DNA from: Arcticibacter sp041902385 | Lineage (GTDB): Bacteria; Bacteroidota; Bacteroidia; Sphingobacteriales; Sphingobacteriaceae | Direction of reading: 5' to 3' | Assembly: GCF_041902385.1 (NCBI RefSeq) | Contig: NZ_CP169244.1 | Location: forward strand, 372,001-436,000 | DNA: 64,000 bases | In this document: piece after piece, positions 8,141 to 16,003 of the stretch | Numbering within the stretch: position 1 is the stretch's first letter | Layout of the letters: the number at the start of each line of letters is the position of its first letter | The notes under the pieces: model-generated | What the model was told of the DNA's origin: nothing | Database searches by the model: none | Seen by the model: only the letters and a program-made list of their open reading frames with translations | Position numbers and translations under genes: made by a program

Positions 8141-8799
8141 TTCAGGTTCGGGATGGCAGAAATACTATTGTAACCAGGATAGATAAGATAAATCCCTATC
8201 ATCGGTCATTTAATTGTTAGTTTAAAATGAAAAATCTAAAGGTAAATTAAATCTTCCTTGAGAAGCAAGTTTGTATGAGCTGGTATAGTTAAAAAGCTAG
8301 GTCTGGTATACATCGGCCTCGACAGCAAAAACGGAGACCAGAAAGCTGATTTACTGAAAGTTAGACCGACCACAAATGACTATTATGGAGGGAGTAAAAA
8401 AGGAAAGGTGTGGTGATTTTTAGGAAGAATATGAAGGGGTAGTTGATGCTGTGATAAGTGTAGTTGCCGAACGCACGAAAATAGTTCTTTCCCGACTTGA
8501 TACATGCCCCGAACAGTGTCAAGTATTTACCAATCTAAAGAGTATTATAATACGACCCTAGTAAAACCGATGCCTCACCGGCCAGCCTTCTTAAATGTAC
8601 CTAGCGTCTCAAACTTCTTCTACAGTTGCTCTCCATTAGGCATCGTAAGTTGAGATGCCTGTAGCAGAGGTAGCACGCAGGCGCTAACACAGATACATGT
8701 CCTCGCTTTAAGCGCAGTAACTCCAAGATGATTATCGCATTGTTATTACTTTCAACCGAAACTCTTCTACTGGCGTTTTTGACTTACAATAACGCTTTG
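8141..8799. other. Intergenic region between the MocR-like gene and IS66
   Basis: About 660 bases without a supportable gene. The start of the MocR-like gene at 8140 places its promoter near 8150-8260. A 40-codon frame around 8295-8412 lacks a start codon and matches nothing I recognise. The right part (8450-8799) is the target region of the IS66 insertion. Confidence 0.4.
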
Positions 8800-8807
8800 A
8801 ACTATCC
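8800..8807. repeat. IS66 target-site duplication, left copy
   Basis: AACTATCC immediately precedes the left terminal repeat and is repeated exactly at 11086-11093. Eight bases is the usual IS66 duplication length. Confidence 0.9.
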
Positions 8808-8884
8808 GTATCCGCCCGACCAACCCCATCTTGACCTCTATTTCTTAAGGGCTTTACTTTGTCTGTACGATAAAGATAAACGTA

Positions 8885-9211
8885 ATGGATCAAAGAGAAA
8901 GAATGAAGGCAGAAGTGGAGCGCTGGCGCCAAAGTGGACTATCGCAAAAAGAGTTCTGTAAAGGTTTAGGAATGAAAGTGGCGACCTTTGCCTACTGGGT
9001 GTCCCGCAGCAAAGAATCGGAAAAGAAGAAAGGTTTTATCCCCTTAGTCCCTCCGGCGGGATCGGTAGATGCCATAGAGGTTAGCTACCCTAACGGCGTG
9101 CGGATTAAAGTACCAACTTCAGATCTGAAAATCATTTCTAGCTCATCCATCTGTATTAATGTTCAGCCTGAACTCTTCTCACCGGTTCCTCCTCTACCAG
9201 GGGAATTGTGA
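8885..9211 (+). CDS. tnpA: IS66 accessory protein TnpA
   Basis: 108 residues. The N-terminal half is a helix-turn-helix of the IS66 TnpA type (ERWRQSGLSQKEFCKGLGMKVATFAYW, about 12-38), followed by a basic stretch and a short beta-rich tail (IEVSYPNGVRIKVP). It is required with TnpB for transposition of three-gene IS66 elements, probably in recognising the ends. The first gene of the element, it overlaps tnpB by 53 bp, suggesting coupled translation. Confidence 0.85.
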   Translation: MDQRERMKAEVERWRQSGLSQKEFCKGLGMKVATFAYWVSRSKESEKKKGFIPLVPPAGSVDAIEVSYPNGVRIKVPTSDLKIISSSSICINVQPELFSPVPPLPGEL

Positions 9212-9488
9212 CATGCGTAAAAGTTTTGATGGCCTTTGCGGCCTGGTCACCTCGGAGCTCAAAAGGGAAGTATCTTCGGGAGAAGTCTTCGTGTTTCTCA
9301 ACCTGGGGCGTACCCATATTAAACTTTTGCACTGGGAGCACGGAGGCTTCGTTCTTTACTATAAGCGGCTCGAACAGGGCACTTTTCCCACTCCTAAAAA
9401 GGAGCAGCTGAGCTGGGCAGATCTGGTGCTGATGATTGAGGGAATACAGGTTCAGAAGAGCCGGCAATTACGACGCTTTCAGTTCTAA
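9159..9488 (+). CDS. tnpB: IS66 accessory protein TnpB
   Basis: 109 residues with the IS66 Orf2 signature: RFLLYQGNCDMRKSFDGLCGLV near the start, then GEVFVFLNLGRTHIKLLHWEHGGFVLYYKRLEQG and a C-terminal WADLVLMIEGI. The start at 9159 is chosen because family members begin with a short beta strand before DMRKSFDGL; the internal ATG at 9213 would remove it. It overlaps the end of tnpA in another frame. Role: accessory protein of unknown mechanism in IS66 transposition. Confidence 0.88.
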   Translation: MFSLNSSHRFLLYQGNCDMRKSFDGLCGLVTSELKREVSSGEVFVFLNLGRTHIKLLHWEHGGFVLYYKRLEQGTFPTPKKEQLSWADLVLMIEGIQVQKSRQLRRFQF

Positions 9489-9524
9489 AAAAGCGCCTTC
9501 TTTCTTGCATAAACGCGCTTTTTT

Positions 9525-11069
9525 ATGTATTTTCACGTCATGGATACGGCACTGGAACACCTCTCAAAAGAGGAATTGATCGCTCTTTTGAAGCGAGAAC
9601 AAAAGGCCGTAGAAACCCATCAAAAAGCCGCCTCCTCTCTTCAGGAAGAAAACACCTACCTCAAAGCCCGTGTCGGTCTTTTAGAACGCTTGCAGTTCGG
9701 CCAGAAGCGTGAACGCTTTGAAGGCGATCCAGCCCAGGGCGTACTGCCTTTTGAAGCTCAGCCAGAAGAAGAAGCCATCCAGCAGGAAGAAATCAAGGAA
9801 CAGATCACCTATACCCGTAAGAAGCAGTCTTCGCATAAAGGCCGCGCTGCCTTGCCTGCGCACTTACCGGTAGAAGAAATCGAGATCCACCCTGAAGGAG
9901 ATCTCTCTGATATGGTCTGTATTGGTAAAGAGGTGACCGAAGAGCTGGAGTGTGAGCCTGCCCGCTTCTTCATTCGCCGCTACATTCGTTATAAATATGC
10001 GGCTAAAAACGGTAAAGGAGTAAAAACCGGAGAGCTCCCTGAACGAGTGATTGATAAAGGGATACCAGGAGCAGGACTGCTGGCCATGATCCTCACCGAT
10101 AAGTATATGGATCATCTCCCTCTATACCGGCAGAAGCAGCGCTTCGCCCGGGAGAACATCCCCATAGCCTCCTCTAGTATTGAAGGCTGGGTCAAACAGG
10201 CACTGGAAAGGCTTGAACCACTTTATCAGCAACTCAAGTTTGACATCAAAGCCAAAGGATATTTACAGGTCGATGAAACCAGTATAAAAGTACTGGAAAG
10301 TGATAAAAAAGGCGCTGCCCATATGGGGTGGTATTGGGTGTACCATTCTCCTTTGGATGGTTTGGTATTAATGGACTATCAGCCTACGCGGGGTGCGGCA
10401 GCTACTACCGACATGCTCAAACACTTTAGAGGGTACCTTCAGAGTGACGGGTACGCCGTTTACCAAAAGATAGGCCAGCGGACAGAGGTAACACCGGTAG
10501 CCTGCTGGGCGCATGCCAGGCGGGAGTTTGAACGGGCACTGGACAATGATAAGACCAGGGCAACTAAAGCGTTGTCGCTTATCCAGGCTTTATATGCAGT
10601 AGAGCGCAAGGCAAAAGAGGAAGGACTCAGTGCAGAGCAGACCAAAGCGCTTCGTCTGGATGAATCACTTCCGGCAATCAATGAACTGGGAAAATGGATC
10701 TTTCATGAGGTGAAGAACACCTTACCCAAAAGTCAGATCGGTAAAGCCATGCGCTATGCCATGGAGCGTTGGGATAAGTTAAGCGCTTATCTGCAGGATG
10801 GAAGTTTATTGATTGATAACAACCTCATCGAAAATGCCCTGAGACCTATTTCTCTGGGTCGGAAGAACTACCTCTTTGCAGGAAGTCACGATGCGGCGAC
10901 CAGGGCAGGCATGATCTATTCCTTCTTTGCTATCTGTAAGAAACATACCGTCAATCCTCTGCAGTGGTTAAAACATGTCCTGCAAAATATAATGACCATT
11001 AATCATAAGAATATTCGCGATCTCTATCCCCAAAACTTTAAGAAACTAGTCGAGGCTGGTAACATGTAG
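9525..11069 (+). CDS. tnpC: IS66 transposase TnpC (DDE)
   Basis: About 510 residues; the true start is probably the second Met (9540, MDTALEHL). The domain order is that of IS66 TnpC: an N-terminal coiled coil (EELIALLKREQ...), a Glu-rich linker, a zinc-finger-like region, then the DDE core. Catalytic residues are likely Asp in YLQVDETSIKVL, Asp in YLQSDGYAVYQ and Glu in LIDNNLIENALRP, followed by GRKNYLFAGSHDAA. The C-terminal tail (NPLQWLKHVL) is the IS66 C-terminal element. The frame is complete and should be active. Confidence 0.93.
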   Translation: MYFHVMDTALEHLSKEELIALLKREQKAVETHQKAASSLQEENTYLKARVGLLERLQFGQKRERFEGDPAQGVLPFEAQPEEEAIQQEEIKEQITYTRKKQSSHKGRAALPAHLPVEEIEIHPEGDLSDMVCIGKEVTEELECEPARFFIRRYIRYKYAAKNGKGVKTGELPERVIDKGIPGAGLLAMILTDKYMDHLPLYRQKQRFARENIPIASSSIEGWVKQALERLEPLYQQLKFDIKAKGYLQVDETSIKVLESDKKGAAHMGWYWVYHSPLDGLVLMDYQPTRGAAATTDMLKHFRGYLQSDGYAVYQKIGQRTEVTPVACWAHARREFERALDNDKTRATKALSLIQALYAVERKAKEEGLSAEQTKALRLDESLPAINELGKWIFHEVKNTLPKSQIGKAMRYAMERWDKLSAYLQDGSLLIDNNLIENALRPISLGRKNYLFAGSHDAATRAGMIYSFFAICKKHTVNPLQWLKHVLQNIMTINHKNIRDLYPQNFKKLVEAGNM

Positions 11070-11085
11070 TTGCTCGGGCGGATAC

Positions 11086-11093
11086 AACTATCC
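11086..11093. repeat. IS66 target-site duplication, right copy
   Basis: AACTATCC directly follows the right terminal repeat and is identical to 8800-8807. Confidence 0.9.
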
Positions 11094-11133
11094 TATACTA
11101 GAAGTAGATTTGAAACTGAAGCCACGCGTGACT

Positions 11134-11163
11134 GTTTACAAAGCGTTCATTGCTTTTGTAAAC
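11134..11163. promoter_or_regulatory. Inverted repeat upstream of the protease gene
   Basis: GTTTACAAAGC (11134-11144) and GCTTTTGTAAAC (11152-11163) form a 10-11 bp stem with a 7-base loop and one bulge, ending 17 bp before the protease ATG. It could be an operator or a 5' UTR hairpin controlling the protease. Confidence 0.45.
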
Positions 11164-11179
11164 GTTTAAATTTTATCAC

Positions 11180-12025
11180 ATGAGCAATTTTAATTCAAGA
11201 TCTGACTTCTTATCATATTGTACAGTAAGAATAGAGTCGGTCCTTGTTGACGGAAATCAATCGGTTGGTTCAGGATTCTTCTTCAATTTCTGTCATACAG
11301 GTAACCAATGTTGCCCGACACTAATCACCAACAAACATGTCATACGTGGTGCTTCATCCTCTACCATAGTGTTTACTTTAGCAGATAAAGAAGGAAATCC
11401 GATTGACAGTTACTCACATAAAATTATTATTCAGGAATCTGAAAAAGCATGGAAGTTACATCCAGACCCGGAGATTGATTTGTGCGCAATGCCAATAGCG
11501 CAGATTATAAAAAGCTTAAACGCGAGTGGAATCAATGTGTTTTATACTGCACTCGACGCATCACTTGTTCCGAACGAATCGCAACTCCGACACTTTCAGA
11601 CCGTTGAAGACGTGATAATGGTAGGTTACCCAAACGGACTTTGGGATCAAGCAAACAACAAGCCTATTTTCAGAAGGGGTATTACGGCCACGCACCCCAA
11701 CCGGGATTATCTAGGAAAGAAACAATTCTTGATTGATGCAGCATGTTTTCCAGGTTCAAGCGGATCCCCGGTATTTCTAGTCAATGAACATGGGTATGTG
11801 TCAGATCAGGGCACCCACCTAGGCGCACGACGCTTTCTCCTCCTTGGAATATTATTTGCAGGGCCTCAGCATGTTGTACAAGGACCGGTTCATTTTAATA
11901 CTAACTCGGTCGCACCATTTGCTTTAACAAAAATCCCTAATAACCTAGGGATAGTGATTAAATGGACTGCCTTAGATTATTTCGAAGGACTGTTTAGAGA
12001 AGAATTAAAAAAGTTAGAGCAATAA
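11180..12025 (+). CDS. Trypsin-like serine protease without signal peptide
   Basis: 281 residues with a chymotrypsin-fold catalytic triad: His53 in LITNKHVIRG, Asp100 in DPEIDLCAMP and Ser194 in CFPGSSGSPVF. FFFNFC...CCPTLITNKH is the usual beta strand before the His. There is no signal peptide or membrane helix, so it should act in the cytoplasm, unlike most bacterial S1 proteases. No PDZ or other accessory domain is present. It stands alone beside an IS and a phage-like block. Stand-alone intracellular trypsin-like proteases occur in defence loci as effectors, but no partner (CHAT, NLR or TPR gene) is next to it. A defence role is only a possibility. Confidence 0.8.
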   Translation: MSNFNSRSDFLSYCTVRIESVLVDGNQSVGSGFFFNFCHTGNQCCPTLITNKHVIRGASSSTIVFTLADKEGNPIDSYSHKIIIQESEKAWKLHPDPEIDLCAMPIAQIIKSLNASGINVFYTALDASLVPNESQLRHFQTVEDVIMVGYPNGLWDQANNKPIFRRGITATHPNRDYLGKKQFLIDAACFPGSSGSPVFLVNEHGYVSDQGTHLGARRFLLLGILFAGPQHVVQGPVHFNTNSVAPFALTKIPNNLGIVIKWTALDYFEGLFREELKKLEQ

Positions 12026-12476
12026 TAAAACCGCCCTTAATGGAAAAACTTAGCGATAAAATTATCGTAAATAGTCTATTCTGTCTGGTCATAAAAGGAT
12101 TTCAATAAAAAAGACATCGAACTTTAGGAAAAAGCGCGCCTGCGACCTGAGATCAGTTCGGGACTGCCGGCAGACATATGCGCCATTTCTATCATTTTTC
12201 TTCGATGCTCATTCGATCCGGCGTCGATGCCATTCGAAGAAAAATCGAAGCGGCGTCGAAGCCGGGATACATGCCGATCAGCCCGTGAACACACTAGTCT
12301 CGAACCAGTCTCGCACATGTCTCAGAGAAGGTTCGGCAAAAGATGTTCTTCTTAGCAGGATGGCCACGCTAAAATAGAGGTTCTGCCACTGCTATGACAG
12401 CGGCTTGCGGACCAGGTACCGGGGGAAGCCAGTCCCTCATTGGCCGGATAAGTATCGGTGAAAAGGAGCACAGCTT
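12026..12476. other. Intergenic region with a long imperfect inverted repeat
   Basis: No gene is supported here. At 12195-12207 and 12231-12244 the arms TTTTTCTTCGATG and CATTCGAAGAAAAA can pair over 13 bp with one bulge around a 23-base loop. CGGCGTCGA also recurs 32 bp apart nearby. It may be a bidirectional terminator between the convergent protease and SnoaL-like genes or a decayed element end. Confidence 0.4.
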
Positions 12477-12860
12477 TCAGCTGAGGTCTGTCAGTTTAAC
12501 TATTTTGCCATCCCGAAAGGCAAATACAGATCTTCCTGATAAGTTCAGCTCCTGACCTTTCTTTAGTCCGTTGGGAAAGTCGATGGCTAAAACGGCGCGG
12601 TAGCCGATCTCGACCTCCGTGCTGTCAGTTGAGTGCCGGATAGAACGGATCTCCTGCTTCCTTTCTGAAAAATAGGCTTTGGCCTGTTCAGCCTGCTCGC
12701 GGAAGGCATCCAGGCCGGTCAGCGACATGGTGACCTTGCCATCCTGCACATTTTCGAAAACAAGGTTGTCTGCAAGGTCAGCGGTCATTCCGTCTATATC
12801 GAACTGATTATACGCGCCGATATAGTTGCTTATCATGTTTTCACGGTCTTGGTATTGCAT
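12477..12860 (-). CDS. SnoaL-like / NTF2-fold protein
   Basis: 127 residues of the nuclear transport factor 2 fold: MISNYIGAYNQFDIDGMTADLADNLVFENV (helix pair then strand) followed by a long curved sheet ending SVFAFRDGKIVKLTDLS, which is the hallmark C-terminal strand pair. Such proteins bind small molecules or catalyse simple isomerase or hydrolase reactions; no specific substrate can be assigned. It lies 36 bp downstream of the DinB-like gene in the same direction, so the two probably share a transcript. Confidence 0.75.
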   Translation of the reverse strand: MQYQDRENMISNYIGAYNQFDIDGMTADLADNLVFENVQDGKVTMSLTGLDAFREQAEQAKAYFSERKQEIRSIRHSTDSTEVEIGYRAVLAIDFPNGLKKGQELNLSGRSVFAFRDGKIVKLTDLS

Positions 12861-12896
12861 TTTTTACTGTTGGTCTTTGGCTGTTAGATATCAAAC

Positions 12897-13367
12897 TTAA
12901 ACAAATTTCCGGATGCTCATCATGTAGCCGAGATGCAGTCCTTCGTGAATATTATTGCACTGGAACGCGTCTTCAATACTCGACAGATGAAAGCCGGTTC
13001 CGGTAACCCGCTCTGTATAACTCTTAAAAATATTGGCGTCATAGTCGTTTTCTGTTCTTTCGATGAGAGACAGCAGCAGTGTCTTTAATTCGCCTATCTC
13101 TTCTTCTGATACGGGTTCAGCGGGTTTAGTGCCCGACTGGTACTTCTGGAATAAGTCGTCGGAGACATAGCCCTCCAGATTGGATCCTTTGTATATCACC
13201 TTTTGCTGGGTAATAATGGCGTGCCCCATGTTCCAAATGAGGTTGTTGGAAAAGCCCTGCGGGATCTTGTTGAGTTGTTCGGGCGAATAGTCGTTGAAAA
13301 AGTTGAGGTACAGTTTCCGCCCGGTTTTCCAGGCTTTAAACAGGGCTTTGATTTCTGCGGATTGCAT
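12897..13367 (-). CDS. DinB-like (DfsB family) four-helix protein
   Basis: 156 residues, all-helical, with the DinB_2 pattern of three metal-binding histidines: His49 in NLIWNMGHAIITQQ and two near the C-terminus in NNIHEGLHLGYMMSIRK. Members are putative metal-dependent hydrolases or thiol-transfer enzymes (bacillithiol/mycothiol S-transferase relatives). Despite the name, there is no evidence for an SOS role. It is followed in the same direction by the SnoaL-like gene. Confidence 0.8.
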   Translation of the reverse strand: MQSAEIKALFKAWKTGRKLYLNFFNDYSPEQLNKIPQGFSNNLIWNMGHAIITQQKVIYKGSNLEGYVSDDLFQKYQSGTKPAEPVSEEEIGELKTLLLSLIERTENDYDANIFKSYTERVTGTGFHLSSIEDAFQCNNIHEGLHLGYMMSIRKFV

Positions 13368-13654
13368 TGTGGTTACTTTCTATGATGATTATTTATTGAG
13401 GTCTTTCAGTGGTCCAGGTCGATAGTTGCGATTCCATATGGTGTCAATTGTACTTATAAAAATATAAGGTATTTGGGCAGGCTGTATTGGAGCCGGAACA
13501 TGAGCAATATAATAAATTTATTACCTGGTTTATATAAGCGCTTTATTGCGCGCTCAGACAAGTAGCTGCGTTGTAGCGCAATCCTCATTCATTTTACTAA
13601 ATTTATAACAGGGAAACCGGAAGCAATCACGGGCTCCAAAAATCTGAAGCAGCT

Positions 13655-14140
13655 ATGATGAACGACCACATTGACATAAGACTCAGGCAAACAGAAGTCG
13701 GGGATCTGGACTTATTGTTTCAATTTCAGCTTGATAAAGAAGGTGGCTACCTGGCTGCTTTTATGCCTCAGGATCCGTCCGACAAATCTGCCTATTTAAA
13801 GAAACACACCTCGCTGCTGCACGACCCGACAGTCAACAGCCAGACAATTCTTCTTGGCGATAGGATTGTTGGAAGTATTGCCCGGTTTGTGATGGAGGGG
13901 GATACAGAAATTACGTATTGGATTGACAGGCAGTCCTGGGGAAAAGGGATCGCAACAGAAGCACTGTCGCAGTTTTTGACCATTGAAAGCACCAGGCCTC
14001 TTTTTGCCCGGGTAGCTTTTGATAACTTCGGTTCACAGAAAGTTTTAAAGAAATGTGGTTTTGTAAAAGTGGGTTCCGACAAAGGCTTTGCTAACGCAAG
14101 AAATGCAGAAATAGAAGAGTATATTTATAAGCTTATTTGA
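13655..14140 (+). CDS. GNAT-family N-acetyltransferase (RimJ/RimL-like)
   Basis: 161 residues. Motif A of the acetyl-CoA site is RQSWGKGIATEALSQFL (about 90-106), preceded by the strand EITYWI and followed by the typical VAFDNFGSQKVLKKCGFVKVG. This layout matches the Acetyltransf_3 (RimJ/RimL) subgroup, which acetylates N-terminal amines or small molecules. The substrate is unknown. The gene stands alone with a 91-bp gap to the Vat-like acetyltransferase. Confidence 0.82.
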   Translation: MMNDHIDIRLRQTEVGDLDLLFQFQLDKEGGYLAAFMPQDPSDKSAYLKKHTSLLHDPTVNSQTILLGDRIVGSIARFVMEGDTEITYWIDRQSWGKGIATEALSQFLTIESTRPLFARVAFDNFGSQKVLKKCGFVKVGSDKGFANARNAEIEEYIYKLI

Positions 14141-14231
14141 AGAACGGAACGCTCCTGAATCTGCAAATGGCTGCTGAAACCATGATTCTGAGTTTGTCCG
14201 GGCACTTGGATAGCTCCTGTCGTTTTTACTT

Positions 14232-14870
14232 ATGGCTGTAATAAATCCCTCAACCGTTTTTCCCTTAGCTGGATACGATCGTTTATGCTTTTTGAAAAAT
14301 GTTGTAAATCATCCTCAGATCTCAATAGGTAACTATACCTACTATGATGATTTTGACAACGTGGAGAACTTCCAGAAGAATGTGCGTTATCTCTTCGACT
14401 TTTCGGGCGACCGGCTCACCATAGGGAAATTTTGCATGCTGGCTTCTGGCGTGGAGTTCATCATGAACGGTGCGAACCATTTGGCACAGGCGGTGACTGC
14501 TTATCCTTTCGCTATTTTTGGTGGCGACTGGAGCAATGCAATGGATGGCAAGTCTTATCCATCCAAAGGGGATACCATTGTTGGCAATGATGTTTGGATT
14601 GGTTACCGGGCCGCTATACTGCCTGGTGTTAAGATTGGCGATGGGGCTATCATTGGTTCTTATTCTGTGGTTACCAAAGACGTTCCGCCTTATACGATTG
14701 TGGGAGGAAATCCGGCACAGCCAATCCGTAAGCGCTTTGATGAGGAGACAATCGCCCGCCTGCTGGAGCTTGCCTGGTGGGACTGGCCCATTGAAAAGAT
14801 CACGAAATATGCGGCCTATCTGACTGGTGATGTCAATGCGTTCTTAAAGGCACTGGGAGAAGAAGAATAG
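14232..14870 (+). CDS. Vat-like streptogramin A / xenobiotic O-acetyltransferase
   Basis: 212 residues with left-handed beta-helix hexapeptides (GNDVWIGYRAAILPGVKIGDGAIIGSYS, about 116-143). The start ISIGNYTYYDDFD...FSGDRLTIGKFCMLASGVEFIMNGANH is typical of Vat enzymes, and the GANH histidine is the catalytic base. The C-terminus (YTIVGGNPAQPIRKRF...LLELAWWDWP) is also diagnostic of the CatB/Vat group. Vat enzymes acetylate virginiamycin M-type antibiotics. Environmental members may have other substrates, so actual resistance is unproven. Confidence 0.82.
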   Translation: MAVINPSTVFPLAGYDRLCFLKNVVNHPQISIGNYTYYDDFDNVENFQKNVRYLFDFSGDRLTIGKFCMLASGVEFIMNGANHLAQAVTAYPFAIFGGDWSNAMDGKSYPSKGDTIVGNDVWIGYRAAILPGVKIGDGAIIGSYSVVTKDVPPYTIVGGNPAQPIRKRFDEETIARLLELAWWDWPIEKITKYAAYLTGDVNAFLKALGEEE

Positions 14871-14871
14871 A

Positions 14872-15702
14872 TTAGGATGACCGGCCCAGCTCTGACCGGA
14901 CTTTCTGCACGAATTCCAAGGGCACACTGGCCAGGGCAGCGATTTTATTGTCGTCAAAATCCGTCCCTGATATCAGATTGCTGACAAACTCATAATTTGC
15001 TTCCTGCTTGCCTTCAAGTTTGCCCTCCTGCTTTCCTTCTAAAAGTCCTTCTAAACGCCCTTCGCGTCTTTCCTGAAGCTTTATTATGTCGATAACGCCC
15101 ATATCAATTATACCTCCTGTAATCTGGTTAATTAACGTATCAAATTTACTGTTTATTTCTAAGTTCCGGATGTAAATAATGTTCTTGAGAAATCCTAAAA
15201 AACTGAGTATTCGATCTTTATCATATCTTTTCCGTAACAAAAGCGCACGAGCGATCGCAGTTCTTTCCTCCCCGAGCTCCTCCTCAGGCACCTTGCCTTC
15301 CAGCAATGCTTTCTGACAGGCCGCTACAATCAATGCAAAGATATTATCCATTGCGAGCAATTGTTCGGGGCTATGGTCGAAGATGTGATAGGTACGGTAA
15401 CTGAAGTGGACCGAAGTATCAAGTACTTCACGCCTGTATTCGGAGGGCCGGCTCTGTGAAGTGTCGCCCGTATACACCACAATAGTAGCTACAGGGAGCT
15501 CATAGCGATCCGAGATCCGGTAATTGTACTGATAGGCCCGGTAGGCAAAGTGCGGGTCATTGCCTCCCTCTACCTCTACGTTGAGCAGCACAAGCTGCGG
15601 AGATCCGTCGCTTAGCCCTCGGCCGACAGCATTTTTACGTATTCGCCGCATTAGATTTCTGCTGATAAAAAGACACACTTCCGCCGCAACTACTCCTAAC
15701 AA
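14872..15702 (-). pseudogene. Rpn/PD-(D/E)XK nuclease-transposase-like protein, 5' part broken
   Basis: 276 residues readable. The segment LVLLNVEVEGGNDPHFAYRAYQYNYRISDRYELPV (about 38-72) and the C-terminal LEGLLEGKQEGKLEGKQEA repeat are typical of recombination-promoting nuclease (Rpn/DUF4351-like) proteins. Family members have about 60 more N-terminal residues, including the catalytic Asp; here the N-terminus (MLGVVAAEVCLF...) does not match them. Around 15618-15645 another frame reads YVKMLSAEG and joins the good frame if one base is added to a short C run, so at least part of the loss may be a miscalled base. An upstream stop remains. The stop codon is next to that of the convergent Vat-like gene. 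Confidence 0.6.
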
Positions 15703-15851
15703 TCAGCTATTTACAAAAAACACCATTTAGATTTTTCCATGACTGGGGGTGTATTCTTATAGTCGCCGCAACCTTTTGAATAACTTCGCTCAGGATACCG
15801 ATTTCGATGCTGAAAATTCAAGCAGCTTCGCCATGCGGATCCTGGAAAGGG

Positions 15852-15948
15852 GAATAAAAGCAAACGGGGTGCAACAAGCAATTCTGGAATAGATACAACC
15901 AGGAGAAGCGAAACATTGAATAAAAGCAAAGGGCATATAACAAGCAAC
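15852..15948. repeat. Two-copy imperfect tandem repeat, 66-bp period
   Basis: GAATAAAAGCAAA starts at 15852 and again at 15918, and ACAAGCAA recurs at the matching distance, so the period is 66 bp. The rest of the unit has diverged. It lies just upstream of the first GH31 gene. The surrounding 300 bases (15703-16003) hold no gene. Confidence 0.65.
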
Positions 15949-16003
15949 TTAATACACACATAGAGCGCTCCCCTTGCGGGGGCGGAGAAACCTTAAGCAC
16001 CAT

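Larger units (their letters stand above)
8808..11085 (+). mobile_element. Complete IS66-family insertion sequence (2278 bp)
   Basis: Left end GTATCCGCCCGACCAAC and right end (reverse complement) GTATCCGCCCGAGCAAC form a 17-bp terminal inverted repeat with one mismatch. They are flanked by the identical 8-mer AACTATCC on both sides. Inside are the three IS66 genes tnpA, tnpB and tnpC in the usual order and all intact. The element lies in a non-coding stretch between the lysis block and the protease gene, so no gene is visibly interrupted. Intact genes and a perfect duplication suggest recent insertion. Confidence 0.95.

Noticed and set aside
8295..8412. About 40-codon plus-strand frame (GLVYIGLDSKNGDQKAD...)
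   Set aside because: Closed upstream without a start codon and no family recognised.
8728..8961. 77-codon ORF with hydrophobic start
   Set aside because: Crosses the IS66 left end and overlaps tnpA in another frame.
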